The notes under the pieces were generated by a model that did no database searches, was not told the DNA's origin, and saw nothing but the letters and a program-made list of their open reading frames with translations. Positions 8,524 to 18,957 of a DNA stretch of 64,000 nucleotides are shown here, in pieces; position 1 is the stretch's first letter, and every line of letters begins with the position of its first letter. Location of the stretch: contig JALQPE010001999.1 in the NCBI GenBank assembly GCA_030407315.1, positions 28,933-92,932 on the forward strand. The letters run 5' to 3'. The position numbers and the translations under genes are program-made. This DNA comes from Asparagopsis taxiformis. Lineage: Eukaryota; Rhodophyta; Florideophyceae; Bonnemaisoniales; Bonnemaisoniaceae.

Positions 8524-11500
8524 TTAATCCAGCAGATCACTTTCATCAAACGAAATCGTCAGCGCAAAGTCATTTTCTGCCGGAGCCGCCATCGCTTCAC
8601 TCTGTGCCATCGGTCGCTGCTGCTGCTGTTGTTGTTGTTGTTGTGCCATCGTCATGGGTCGCGTCACTAAGACGTGTGCATTCAATGCACCCGCCGCCAC
8701 CGCTGCATTCACTTGTTGACCATGCAACCCTGCATTGGCTGCCATGGCACCCGGTCTGGCCAACAGTTGTTGCAACAGGTCGCCAGAGAATCTAGCCACA
8801 TTCTGCGTCGGCGGCAATGAGCCGCTGGGCAGTACCGGCGCTACCGGCGCAGGCATCGGCGGCGCCTTGGTCGCCGCACCGGGACTCAATCCGCCGCCCG
8901 GCAAGAAATTCAACATATTGTTGCCATTGTTATGTACAGCGGCGGCGCCTTGCATTGCACTCACAACGCCCAGATTCTGCAATGAATGCATGTCGTGCAA
9001 GTTTTGCAACACGTTTTGAGCGCTGCCCGTTTGCGCAGCAATGGGCGCGGCGTTTACAGGAACCGCTTGAGCCATTTGCATCAGCGCCATGCGCTGACTC
9101 GTCGTCATAGCTGCTGTACTCGCTTGATTCGATACCGCAGCAAGCGCGGCACTGTAGAAGCCTTGTGACGCTGCACTCACATTGCCATGCTCGCCCCTCT
9201 TCACAAATGCACCGGGAGACACTCCTACCTCCACATTGGACGCTACTGCCTCGTTTTGCATAGCTTCCACTTGCCGCAGTTGCAATCCAATGTCCGCCTT
9301 TCCATGAACTTCTCTCTCGTCTTTTCGCGCTTGCACCCTCACTTGCTGCCGCCCATTACTCTTGTGTCCCGGCGTGAGCCGTACCTGACCACTGTGTACA
9401 TTGCTACCGCTCTGCTTCACTCGAGTTTGCGGTGAAATTCCGCGCATACCTTGTCGACTCATTTGACTCGCCAGTTGCTCACCAGCCAGCAGTGGCCCCT
9501 TACTCATGTCCGGTACAACTGTTCTCGCCAAATTGGCGCCGTCATCGCGCGCGCGTTGCTGATGAGCCCCCTGCGCAGCAACCTGTGCCATGACTTGCTG
9601 AATACCAAACGGTGCTCCAATCCCTGTGCCAGCTCGTATTCCTTTCATTCGATTCGCCATATTGGGCCCATTCGCAGCCGCCGCCATGAGCACTGGATCG
9701 TACCCTGGAGGTGTAACTGCATTTGCGCGATGCATCCCCATACGATCCGATCCTCTCGAGCTAGTCTGTCCGGGTGACTGACTCTTGGTGGGCAAGCTCG
9801 CACGTGCAACTGATGAAGTTGGGCTCGCCGCCACACTCGGATGCGATCTGGCCTTCATCACGCGCGATCCATTACGCGCAGCAAGCTGAGCAGCTGTGTT
9901 CATCCCTGCTACTTGTCCAGCGACAACACCACGCGCAGCTGCTGCAGTCGCATAATTGCTCGCGTTCACAGGCCGATATGCCTTTTTCTGCGGAGCTGAC
10001 ACACTCGGAAAGTTGGCCGCTGCAGCCGCTGATGCATTGGCCGCACCCGATGCGGCCACAGTACTCGCAGAAATTTGAGCCGCATTGCGGTTGGCCGCTA
10101 ATCTCTGAGCTTCTATCGCGCTAGTCACGAGCTTGGTGTTGGGTGTCAAGCTTGGAGACATCCTACCTGCTACCTTTCTCTGCGCCGCAACAGTTGTTTT
10201 GGCTTGAATTGGTGCGCTGGTTGGCACATTTGAATTGGTCACAGGACGCTGTTTAGTTGGACGTTGCTTCTTCGCCACTTGATTTGAATTTCCAGTACTT
10301 GTTGTAGGACCTGCTACTTTCTTAGCTCGCGGACCCACCGAATTAAATCTCTGTGCTGTGCCATTAGCAGCAGGACGATTCTTAGCAGGCAAATCTGATG
10401 CAGTGTTTGCGAGAGGTATCTTGATCGTGCTTGCACTTCGCGGATCGGTTTCAAATGTTCCCACAGGCGCGACAAAACTTTGGCCATGAAAAATCGCACC
10501 AGATTTTGCCAATGGAGGCGGTGGAATATCCATCAAATTGAGACTAGAGTTTGTCAATTCCTTTGATGAATGTCCACGCAACCATAGCAACGATGCGGCT
10601 AGAGATGGTACTGGAGTGTGCGCATTGGTCGCTTTGTCCGATTCCGTTCGCGATTTGGCGGTCCCGACTTGCACAGCACTTTGCGTGGGCGAATCGCGCG
10701 GCGAATTAAACTTGCGCTTTGGCGCACGCGGCAGCGCGACAGGCATTGATATTTGCATGAGCCTCGCCCATGGGACTTTGCAGCCCCACGCGGCAGCATC
10801 ATTGTAGATACGCAGTTCATGTTTTGCAGAATCTGGTAGAGAAGACGACGGGTGCATACCCATAGTGGCGGCGGCTGAAAGGGCCTTTCTTTCAATATTT
10901 ACATTTTTCTTACGCTGACTGCAAGTTTCAGATGGCGGCGGCAGAGCCACACGACGGCGCTTATTGGAGGAGCCTCGCGGGACGTAGCACGGCGCCAACG
11001 AGGTAAGCGAGCTGTGCCAGTCGTCTTCTTCTTCGGCGAGATGCGGCGGCATGTGCAGTTTAGGCAGATTGGGCGATTGCGGATGCGCATTATCGGATGG
11101 TGCAGGCTGAGCGGGGTCAAGTTTGGCGAGCTGTGTCTTGTGCGAAATGTACGGCGAGGTGAGGAGTTGGGCGTCGGATGGATGCAATTTGTCGAGGTGC
11201 GCCGAACGCTTGTCGGAATGCGCTGCGCATAATGCCATGTGGTGCAGGAATCTGGAGAGTAGCACGGGTCTCATGCAGGTTGAACACTGGAGGAGATTGG
11301 AGTCGAATGGGCGCGACTGAGACGAGGTGCGAAATGCGGTGGGCCGAGCGGTGTGCACCTGGAATATGTCGGCCATTGTTGCGTCGACACCAACGGAACC
11401 GGCGGCTCTGGAGAGAGCGAGTTGCGTTTTTGTGCAGTCATGCTCGGCTACCTGGTGGGTGAGCGACTGGTGAAATGCGTCGAGTACGGTAGCGGTGGAC

Positions 11501-11769
11501 GGAGCGGCCCAGTCGGAAGAGGACTGGAACACGGAACGACGCTGCGGTGGCGAGGGCGAATGCTTTCTGCGACGAATTCGCAACGGGCGCAGGTCGTCTG
11601 CAGACAGGGCTTTGGGGACGTGTCGAATGAGTGTGGAAAGGTCGAGTGAGTCGTCTGCTGTTGCCATTTTTTTCTTCGAGGCAGGCGCGTGCACGGGCGA
11701 GCGGGCGGACAAGGTCAGGGTCGGTAGCAACTGCGCACAGTGACGAATTGGTGCCAACGCCAGCGGCAT
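8524..11769 (-). CDS. Sgf11/ataxin-7-type zinc-finger protein, Ala/Gln-rich
   Basis: This 1081-residue protein starts at the ATG at 11769. A second ATG at 11667 (residue 35) has a better initiation context and may be the true start. Residues 162-181 form a short C-x2-C-x11-H-x3-C finger (CSTCMRPVLLSRFLHHMALC). Its spacing and Arg-Phe-x-x-His core match the zinc fingers of Sgf11 and Sgf73/ataxin-7 in the SAGA deubiquitinase module. The remaining 800 residues are low complexity: basic, then rich in Ala, Asn, Gln and Met. A nine-glutamine tract lies near the C-terminus, and the end is acidic (SFDESDLLD). An ataxin-7/Sgf73-like SAGA anchoring role fits the architecture but is inference, because no canonical SCA7 second domain was found. 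It converges on the SUN gene. Confidence 0.65.
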   Translation of the reverse strand: MPLALAPIRHCAQLLPTLTLSARSPVHAPASKKKMATADDSLDLSTLIRHVPKALSADDLRPLRIRRRKHSPSPPQRRSVFQSSSDWAAPSTATVLDAFHQSLTHQVAEHDCTKTQLALSRAAGSVGVDATMADIFQVHTARPTAFRTSSQSRPFDSNLLQCSTCMRPVLLSRFLHHMALCAAHSDKRSAHLDKLHPSDAQLLTSPYISHKTQLAKLDPAQPAPSDNAHPQSPNLPKLHMPPHLAEEEDDWHSSLTSLAPCYVPRGSSNKRRRVALPPPSETCSQRKKNVNIERKALSAAATMGMHPSSSLPDSAKHELRIYNDAAAWGCKVPWARLMQISMPVALPRAPKRKFNSPRDSPTQSAVQVGTAKSRTESDKATNAHTPVPSLAASLLWLRGHSSKELTNSSLNLMDIPPPPLAKSGAIFHGQSFVAPVGTFETDPRSASTIKIPLANTASDLPAKNRPAANGTAQRFNSVGPRAKKVAGPTTSTGNSNQVAKKQRPTKQRPVTNSNVPTSAPIQAKTTVAAQRKVAGRMSPSLTPNTKLVTSAIEAQRLAANRNAAQISASTVAASGAANASAAAAANFPSVSAPQKKAYRPVNASNYATAAAARGVVAGQVAGMNTAAQLAARNGSRVMKARSHPSVAASPTSSVARASLPTKSQSPGQTSSRGSDRMGMHRANAVTPPGYDPVLMAAAANGPNMANRMKGIRAGTGIGAPFGIQQVMAQVAAQGAHQQRARDDGANLARTVVPDMSKGPLLAGEQLASQMSRQGMRGISPQTRVKQSGSNVHSGQVRLTPGHKSNGRQQVRVQARKDEREVHGKADIGLQLRQVEAMQNEAVASNVEVGVSPGAFVKRGEHGNVSAASQGFYSAALAAVSNQASTAAMTTSQRMALMQMAQAVPVNAAPIAAQTGSAQNVLQNLHDMHSLQNLGVVSAMQGAAAVHNNGNNMLNFLPGGGLSPGAATKAPPMPAPVAPVLPSGSLPPTQNVARFSGDLLQQLLARPGAMAANAGLHGQQVNAAVAAGALNAHVLVTRPMTMAQQQQQQQQQRPMAQSEAMAAPAENDFALTISFDESDLLD

Positions 11770-12599
11770 TTGTTGTGAATATATTTGAAAAATTTTCAGA
11801 AACTTTTGGGGATTGATTTGATCGGATCCATGACGCGCTCACCTTCACGATGCGATGTAACAAGTTGTTGGTTGAGTTTCGTTGTCAACATGCAATAAGT
11901 TGGCGGTACAAAATGAAGCAGGCGATGAAAAAACACGTGATGGAGACGGGAGCAAATTGGATGGGCCAGCGCTGCAGCAGGAGTTAAGACGTTTAAGACG
12001 GGTGCTGTGAGTGTTGCGCCGCTCGATGGGCGGCGCGCCGTAATTCCACCAGCCACCGACAGCAATGTGAGCCAACAACAACGGAGCGGGGGACTGCTGA
12101 GCAGTGTAGCGTAGTGGCGCTCTGCGCAGCGCTGCGCTGTGCTGTGCTACGCTCAGCAGACCAGCGCTGCGCTGCGCAGCTTTGCTCTGCTCTGCTCTGC
12201 CCTGCCGTAATGTGAGCAGGTCTTACGATCACATACGAGTCACAGGTACTTTAGGTTACCTGTTACATTTTCCCGTTATGACAATTGCACGCAGCCTGCG
12301 CCGCCCAGTATCATATCGCTAATGTACCACTCAGTTGAGTTCAGCTCATCTCAGCTCAGTGTTACTTCAACTCCATGTATCTACGCGCATCTTGTGACAA
12401 TGATTTTAATGTGGAAAACGTCGTCTGCGTATTTCCGTGCCTCTCTACAGAAAATCTATTTTTGAATAGAACGGAACAGATGTTAGTCTACTTGCTCAAG
12501 GGAAACATCCCGCCAAACCCCAGAGTGTTTGAATCAAAATTCTATTCTCTAGATCGCCCGCCCGCTGTCCATAGAATAATTTCACGTCCCCAAACCTAA
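11770..12599. other. Divergent intergenic region with GC-rich palindromic block
   Basis: This is 830 bp between the divergent starts of the zinc-finger gene and the C2H2 gene. It contains the degenerate GCTGCGC-rich block described separately, and a short TCAG-rich stretch near 12330-12360. Small ORFs here show no coding character. Confidence 0.5.
12094..12206. repeat. Degenerate GCTGCGC-rich inverted/tandem block
   Basis: A run of CTG/GCG words includes a perfect 9-bp inverted repeat, CTGCTGAGC at 12094-12102 and GCTCAGCAG at 12151-12159. CAGCGCTGCGC appears as two direct copies (12128 and 12163). The block ends in TCTGC repeats. It could fold into a strong hairpin in RNA or single-stranded DNA. 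Confidence 0.6.
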
Positions 12600-13370
12600 A
12601 TGTCGGTGTGCAAACTTATTTCAAACCCAAGCCACACCACAGCGCATCCATCAGCCCGCACTGCAACCACCCCCAGTCATCCACTCTCAATTTCTCACAA
12701 CCCACTCACCATGACTATTCTGCAGGACATGTCCCTTCTCGCTTCCAGAGACGGCGAATCCCGTCGAAACAGGTCCCAGTCCAAAGCAGACTCCACTGCT
12801 GATAACCAAGTTTCAGATCGTTTAATGGACAGACGCGCCGACGATTCCCAAGTCATCGGCTATATCGATGCTCCCGTCGTTTCCTCAGACGATCGCTTCG
12901 ACCCGTCCGCATTGTGTGACACCAACAGCAACTACTTGCGCGACACCCCAGATTCGCTCGCTGTTGAAACGTTTGCAACCGCCATTGATGAAATTATCGG
13001 CGGAAGGAAAACATCTACAAGAGCACGATCGAGGACAAGGGCCGAGCGTGCCGTCCTCTGCGAGAAATGCGGTGCATCTTTTGCGAGCGTGGGCAATCTA
13101 AATAGGCACCGTCGCGTTTCGCATCAAGGAGTACGTGTATTTTGCGAATTCAAAGCGTGCAAACAGGTATGAGTATTGCGATTTCATTTTCCAATTTGGT
13201 GCTCGCCTTTGTTCAACTCTAACAATTTGGATTGGCATGGCATGGCTTGCCGTTCGCTTCGTCTCGATTAGTCTTTCAGTCAGGCTGCAGATTTGTCTAG
13301 GCATCGCCGAAGGGTTCATCTGTGTAAGTTTGCACCAGAGCGGTCTGGTGAAGAAAGCAAACGCAGCTAG
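12600..13370 (+). CDS. C2H2 zinc-finger protein (two exons)
   Basis: This is a small protein with two C-terminal C2H2 fingers. Exon 1 runs 12600-13166 and exon 2 runs 13272-13370, across a 105-bp intron (GTATGA...GATTAG). This splice is chosen because it restores a second finger with exact C-x4-C-x12-H-x4-H spacing, ending RHRRRVH. The first finger (CEKCGASFASVGNLNRHRRVSH) lies wholly in exon 1. The region before the fingers is acidic and disordered. The ATG at 12711 is an alternative start with good context; the 37 residues before it look like translated leader. A GTAAGT string at 13324 could be a further donor, so the C-terminus is uncertain. A DNA-binding role is inferred. Confidence 0.7.
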
Positions 13371-14465
13371 TTGATCGCTACGGTAGCACGGTGGTGAAAT
13401 GATTTAAGGGTTTCGCCAGAAGAAAATGTCGAATTTAAGCAAGGAGGCTGTGTTCAAGTAGGCATGGAATGTCGAATTTATCTTTAGTAAAGTGCTTAAT
13501 AGTACACGAGTACCTTATCCAAAGTCTTGGGACATGGTGTGTGTGAATAGCAGATATATCGAAGGAAGCAGGTGGTTGGGGTAAAAGGAAACAAGGAAGA
13601 GCGTGTTTCCTGCGACAAACAAAGAGCGTCGTCGTATAGACAGGTGTATGGGTGTGGACAGTGACATGGGAAGATCGGTGGAGCGGAAGAGAACATGTGA
13701 GTGATTGGGGCGAGTGGCGCGAGAATTGAAATCAGGTGCTGAATTGCGGACAACAAGTAGTAGCAAGTTGAAAGTGCAGTGCAGGTGTCGACAATTCAAT
13801 ATTCTAAGGAGCAGAGTGTGGAGTAGGTGGAAAGCGCAAATGCGCAGCGATTTTTTACAAGGGAGACGTTGAAGCTTGAGCTCACGCTCGCTGGACAGCA
13901 AACGAGCTGGACCGCGACGCACCGTGACTTACTACTGATCAAAGTATTATCTGTAATATATATATTGTATATACGTGATCCAACCTAATTTGTGGAATGG
14001 ATGCAACTACTCTCTCCGATTTGTAATTCTAAATTCGTTTCTATCCAGCTCTCAACCCTCCGATCTCGAGCATGGTTTTGATCCAATCGTATGGCTCCAA
14101 AGACACGTGTCAACAGCCCAATGGACGCCGATAAACGACAGCATGTCCAATGGCAATGCGCATCCGATCTGCTGGATGGCCCGCTCAATGTGTTGCCATC
14201 GATGCCCTGCCAACTCTTGTATCTCGCTTCCGTCTCGCAGACAGCACGATCGATCTACCTCAGCCGAGACCACATCTAACCGGCAAGTCGCACGCAAATC
14301 CCCACGTTCGCTCGCTCACTCGCTCGCTCACTCGCCCGACCGCCCCTCGCGATTTTCACACCACCGCCGCATTCGCACTCGTACGTTACCTACCATTCAC
14401 GCACCCCACCCTCTCATTGCTCCGATCACTAACCGCACACAAGAACAGCCACAGAGCAATCAATC
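13371..14465. other. Intergenic, no gene seen
   Basis: This is 1.1 kb between the C2H2 gene and the superoxide dismutase. An AT-rich run lies near 13955-13975. The last 180 bp are C/T-rich with CTCGCTCA repeats and form the likely leader and core promoter of the dismutase gene. Short ORFs on both strands look accidental. Confidence 0.5.
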
Positions 14466-15140
14466 ATGTCGTTCGCACTCCCCAAGCTGCCCTACGAGTA
14501 TGACGCCCTCGAGCCATATGTGGACTCCACCACTATGAACATTCACCACACCAAGCACCACCAGACTTACGTCACCAACATCAACAAGGTCCTGGACGGC
14601 CCACATGGCTCCGCGCTGAAGGGTCTCAGTCTCGCCGCCGTTCAGTCCAACATTCCATCTCTGCCCGCTGAAATTCGCACCCCTGTTATCAACTCGGGCG
14701 GTGGACACTACAATCACGCAATGTTTTGGACGTTGATGGGTCGCCCTGGATCTTGTAATGTAGCCCCCGTTGGCTCAATCAAGGCCAAGATTGAGGCTGA
14801 CTTTGGCTCATTTGAAGAGATGAAGAGTCAATTCAACAGTGCCGCTGCTGCCCGATTTGGATCCGGATGGGCGTGGTTGTCGGTAGATGCTGATGGAAAG
14901 CTCTTCATTTCTTCAACGGCCAATCAGGAGAATCCACTCATGGCTGGTGTTGTCGATAAGCCTGGCGCACCTGTGCTTGGACTCGATGTCTGGGAACACG
15001 CCTATTACCTCAAGTATCAAAACCGCCGTCCGGAATATATTGCCGCCTTCTGGAATGTCGTTAACTGGGACCAGGTTGCTGTCAACTATGACAGTGTGTG
15101 CGCTGGCAACACTGCTGTCTTCGAAACTCCTTTGGCATAA
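14466..15140 (+). CDS. Superoxide dismutase, Fe/Mn family, Mn-type residues
   Basis: This complete 224-residue enzyme converts superoxide to oxygen and hydrogen peroxide. The metal ligands are His27 (in NIHHTKHH), His84 (HYNHAMFW), Asp174 and His178 (DVWEHAYY). Selectivity positions point to manganese: a triple glycine before His81 and Gln154 in STANQENPLM, where iron enzymes carry the glutamine on the N-terminal side. The dimer-interface signature DVWEHAYYLKYQNRRPEYI is intact. The protein begins directly at the catalytic fold (MSFALPKLPYEYDALEP) with no obvious organelle-targeting extension, so a cytosolic location or an unrecognised upstream exon must be considered. Its C/T-rich leader resembles those of other strongly expressed genes here. 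Confidence 0.95.
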   Translation: MSFALPKLPYEYDALEPYVDSTTMNIHHTKHHQTYVTNINKVLDGPHGSALKGLSLAAVQSNIPSLPAEIRTPVINSGGGHYNHAMFWTLMGRPGSCNVAPVGSIKAKIEADFGSFEEMKSQFNSAAAARFGSGWAWLSVDADGKLFISSTANQENPLMAGVVDKPGAPVLGLDVWEHAYYLKYQNRRPEYIAAFWNVVNWDQVAVNYDSVCAGNTAVFETPLA

Positions 15141-16453
15141 ACTTATGGTTATGTCATGCGTAAACCACACTCGACTTAGATTGCAATGTAAAAGCATTCC
15201 TCTTGATTGAACTCTGAAACGGTCATGGGCGAATTTTATTGATCGCTTGCCCATCTCAAGCCGATTGCTCTGAAGACAGCAATCTCTTGCGATAACAACG
15301 CTTGCTCACTTAAATTGTCGCAACACGGCCGCTCAGGTGTGTAAAAATGCTAAACTGCTACTGGGAACACCAAATGCAAGGTGCACTTGCGTTGGCGTAG
15401 TGGTTTTGGCAGCCAGTCCAGCGCAGACGGTGCAGGCAAGCTTGCCAACGAAGAACTGCCTCAACGCGATTGAGGTGATATTAAACAACAAACAATGGTT
15501 TTACGATGGCCACATACATATAGATTGATATATCCATAGCAAGCATTCGGCAGCAATTGTACCTTCACGGGCAGTTTATTTTTGTAGACAAGTCTCAACT
15601 TGGAGCGAAGCAGGCAGCGTGACGTACTGTTACTTTTTGATTTCGAAAACCATGAGAAGAGCGCAGTAACTGTGAGTGTAGCATGATCTATTCCTGGCGG
15701 TGAGTCGAACACATATGTCCTGTTACAGTGCACCAATACTCGTGAGAATCGCGACGCTGTTCGCTTGCTAGACGGGGAATGATGGCGTGTGACAATTACT
15801 GAATGGGGTACGCTGTCCGAGTGAGGGTAAGACGTGGGAGTGAGAAAAAATTACACGGCTTGGAGTTGACGGGCGAGCTACTGCGCGCTCAGCAACGCCG
15901 CGTTTATGGCGTCAAGCGGAATGGAAAGGAGGAGTCGTTGTGCGGTGTGTTCCTGCGCAGTCACACGCAATAATTATATACGGTTTGGAATTCAATCTGT
16001 CCAACTGCAGAAATTGAATCCAACCCATGACGTTAGCATTTGGAAATGCTTGTTGCTCGCCAACTTGAACAAACGCCTTTGTTGTCTCGGGAGCTCAGCG
16101 AGTCGCTGTGTCGAGTCTAGTTCCCAAAAGGGACAATCCGCTTGATACATCTTGTTGTACTTGACATACTTGCTTAGGGAATTCCATTGCAGCACATGTT
16201 ACTAAGCCACGTTTTGTAAAGGGTACGTTACACCATCTTCCAGCTGTAAATAGAGCACTAGAACTGTACTCGCCTTCTTCGTTGCCAAACATCACTTTTC
16301 ATAGACCGACCTGCATCATCACAGCAGCTATTCTGCTTCATGACTTGCGTGACAACAACAATCCTCTTGAGACCTGTCCGCAACCCAGGCCTCTCTCATC
16401 CTGCTAGTTGTGTAAAATCCAGTCATTCTACCAGCCGACCAAATCCAACTCCG
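15141..16453. other. Intergenic between convergent SOD and TFIIE-alpha genes
   Basis: This is 1.3 kb of mixed sequence with no ORF showing protein-like composition, no recognisable RNA gene and no repeat. It is the longest gene-free stretch inside the host island. Confidence 0.5.
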
Positions 16454-17740
16454 TTACTCATATGCGTCCTCTTCCTCCGAACCGCCACCGCTACCCTTCT
16501 GAGCCAGAGCAAAGTACGCCTTGTACTCCTCCTCTGTCATGTGCTGCTCTGCCATTTCATCAGAAACTTCAGACAGTTTGTATTTCTTCCCAGCCACTGA
16601 AACCATCACATCGTCATTACCAGAATCATCAATTTTCTCGCTCGATCCTGTTGTAGTTGCCTTTTTGGCCCTACTCGCCGTCTTGGCCGCTTTGACTTTG
16701 CCATTAGTAGCTGCGTCCCCTCCACCTCCGCCGATCTCCTGCAGATATCGCTCATAATACATTTTCTCATCCTCCTCAGCGAAGAAACTAGCAGCAGTAC
16801 CAGTCTTGGAGTTGAGCACGTTTTGTCCACCCTGCTCGTCAACCCAATCATCCTCAGCATCGTCGCCGTTAGATGTCTCCTTAAACCATGACGGTTTCTC
16901 TGGGATGAACGCATCGTCCACTTGCTCTTTCGGACTCAGTCTATCAATTCCAGGAATTGGATCAGCAGCTTCAGGTTTAGGATTGAGCTGCGCTGCTTGC
17001 TCATTGGTAAGGCCTTCTTCATCCACAGCTTCGCCATGGATGCCCACTGTTTCTGGAACGATTTCGCCCCACGTTTCTTCGTCGGCGCCATGCAGCGGGT
17101 GTGGAGGGATGTCCATCTTGGAGCATTCAGCAGCTCTCGTTCGCAGTTCGCGCAGTTCATCATCTAGCTTTTGACGAATGCGCTCAGTTTCCTTAATCTG
17201 TTCACTATTGTCTTCTTCTTCAATGATTCCACCGCAGGGGAAGGGTCTTCGATCCGGTCGGACGCCCATTTTAGTACATTGAAACTCGTTGGTGTCAGTC
17301 ATTTCAGAGAGAATTTCAAGCAGCGCATATTCTGTACGACATCGATTACATTTGTACTTTTGTTGCGCCAGTTCGTTGCTTCGCTTAGCTTCTACTTCTT
17401 TAGAAATGACGTGGACGCGATACGAGAATGCATCGACGACTTCCGACAGCGGGACATACCAGAACTCGGTATTAACAGTACGAGAAGGCCTGCGATCATC
17501 TTTGAAGTTGATGCGCTTCTGCTGACGCTTTTCGTTTTGCATAAGTCGGGCCTGCACCATTCGAATGAGAATTTGTCGCAGTTCTTTAGGTTGCATCTTC
17601 AAGCGTCGAGCCAAGTCATGATGTGCACAGTAATTATTTGATCGCAGAACGGCATCCATTATGACGACAAAGTCTGGTGTATGAAAGGCTCGTACGACCA
17701 TTCTCGCAAACTCGACAACTTCTCGCGGTACTTCAGCCAT
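16454..17740 (-). CDS. Transcription initiation factor IIE subunit alpha
   Basis: TFIIE-alpha recruits and stimulates TFIIH at RNA polymerase II promoters. The ATG at 17740 gives 428 residues. Residues 1-110 form the TFE/IIE-alpha winged helix (VVEFARMVVRAFHTPDF, then RLKMQPKELRQILIRMVQ). A zinc ribbon follows with Cys131, Cys134 (KCNRCRTEY), Cys155 and Cys169 (FPCGG). A helical segment (EQIKETERIRQKLDDELREL) comes next. The C-terminal half is strongly acidic with a WVDEQGGQNVL motif and a Glu-rich end, as in plant and fungal homologues. It shares a 465-bp divergent promoter with the RPL11 gene. Family assignment is firm from domain order and motifs. Confidence 0.9.
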   Translation of the reverse strand: MAEVPREVVEFARMVVRAFHTPDFVVIMDAVLRSNNYCAHHDLARRLKMQPKELRQILIRMVQARLMQNEKRQQKRINFKDDRRPSRTVNTEFWYVPLSEVVDAFSYRVHVISKEVEAKRSNELAQQKYKCNRCRTEYALLEILSEMTDTNEFQCTKMGVRPDRRPFPCGGIIEEEDNSEQIKETERIRQKLDDELRELRTRAAECSKMDIPPHPLHGADEETWGEIVPETVGIHGEAVDEEGLTNEQAAQLNPKPEAADPIPGIDRLSPKEQVDDAFIPEKPSWFKETSNGDDAEDDWVDEQGGQNVLNSKTGTAASFFAEEDEKMYYERYLQEIGGGGGDAATNGKVKAAKTASRAKKATTTGSSEKIDDSGNDDVMVSVAGKKYKLSEVSDEMAEQHMTEEEYKAYFALAQKGSGGGSEEEDAYE

Positions 17741-18205
17741 TGTAGCCAACGGATGACAATCTTACGATTGAACGATGAGCGGATTAATTTGCATTGCGCT
17801 GTTCAACTAGCAGCGCTTACTTAAAACGCAACGCTGGAGCGAGCGGTGAGTCGAGTTGAGGACGAGTTGCGTCGAGAATTGAATGAGTGCGCTGGACACC
17901 ATTGCCGATAACAACAAGTAGCCCGGCTACCTGCCATCAAATACAGGAAAACCTGAAAAAAAAGAAAAAATTTTAACAGGTACACGTGGACATCTGTATT
18001 TAGGTCTACACTTGAACGCCGTCGTCGGGCATTCTGGCATTTTTTCGTTTAAAAATTGCAAATATTTTTGGCGAATCATACTCGAAATAGCGCAGTACTC
18101 CGCGCGTTGACCAATCCCTCGAAAGTCTGTCATCTCCTCTTCGATCCTCCTCGTCGGCGAATCAGTCCAGCTTGGTCAGTCGCGAAACCCCTCTCTATAC
18201 TCGAA
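17741..18205. promoter_or_regulatory. Divergent promoter of TFIIE-alpha and RPL11 genes
   Basis: This is 465 bp between start codons. A CCAAT box lies at 18111-18115, about 95 bp before the RPL11 ATG, and the RPL11 leader is C/T-rich. No TATA box is evident on the RPL11 side. Confidence 0.4.
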
Positions 18206-18754
18206 ATGGCTGTGAAGAAAAAGAACGCAGCCAATGTCATGCGCGAATTGAAGGTGCACAAGCTTGTGCTCAACATCTGTGTCGGAGAATCTGGCGATCG
18301 ATTGACTCGTGCCGGTCGTGTGTTGGAGCAGCTGACTGGTCAGACGCCCATCTTCTCCAAATCGCGACTAACTATCCGAACCTTTGGTATTCGCAGAAAC
18401 GAAAAAATCGCCACCCATGTAACTATCCGCGGACCTAAGGCCGAGGAGATCTTGGAGCGGGGGCTCAAGGTGAAGGAGTTTGAGCTCAAGGAGCGCAACT
18501 TTAGTGCAGGAAGCGCCAGTGGTGGCGGTGCAGGAGGCTTTGGTTTTGGTATCAACGAGCATATCGATCTCGGCCTCAAATATGATCCTACTACCGGTAT
18601 CTATGGTATGGACTTTTACGTTGTGCTCAAGCGCGCTGGTGACCGCGTTTCAAAGCGCCGCCGAGCCCCTTCAAGAATTGGAAAGTTCCAGACTGTCTCC
18701 AAGACTGATGCGATTAACTGGTTCCAAACCAAGTACGAAGGTCTAGTGTTATAA
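18206..18754 (+). CDS. RPL11: 60S ribosomal protein L11 (uL5 family)
   Basis: This is a component of the large ribosomal subunit central protuberance and of the 5S RNP. The ATG at 18206 gives 182 residues, close to the usual 170-180. Conserved blocks are clear: [77 protein letters not shown] and [19 protein letters not shown] short Gly/Ser/Ala-rich stretch ([12 protein letters not shown]) replaces the usual tight loop just before [10 protein letters not shown] and is a lineage-specific enlargement. The gene is a single exon, unlike most eukaryotic ribosomal protein genes. It converges on the EngB gene with 203 bp between the stops. Confidence 0.96.
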   Translation: MAVKKKNAANVMRELKVHKLVLNICVGESGDRLTRAGRVLEQLTGQTPIFSKSRLTIRTFGIRRNEKIATHVTIRGPKAEEILERGLKVKEFELKERNFSAGSASGGGAGGFGFGINEHIDLGLKYDPTTGIYGMDFYVVLKRAGDRVSKRRRAPSRIGKFQTVSKTDAINWFQTKYEGLVL

Positions 18755-18957
18755 GTCATTGCTCAGTAAACTTTCAGAGGCGGTGCATATCAAATTGCAA
18801 CCACGCATCTTTTTGAAGGTTGCGTGTGTTTTAGCAACCACTTTATGTAGAGCGTCTTCTAGAGGAAATTGAGAGTACATATGGAGATGTCTTTCGACAG
18901 TTCATGCTCCCTGTAAACATTGCTTGCCATTTCAATCATTTACTCGTCCCGGTTCGA

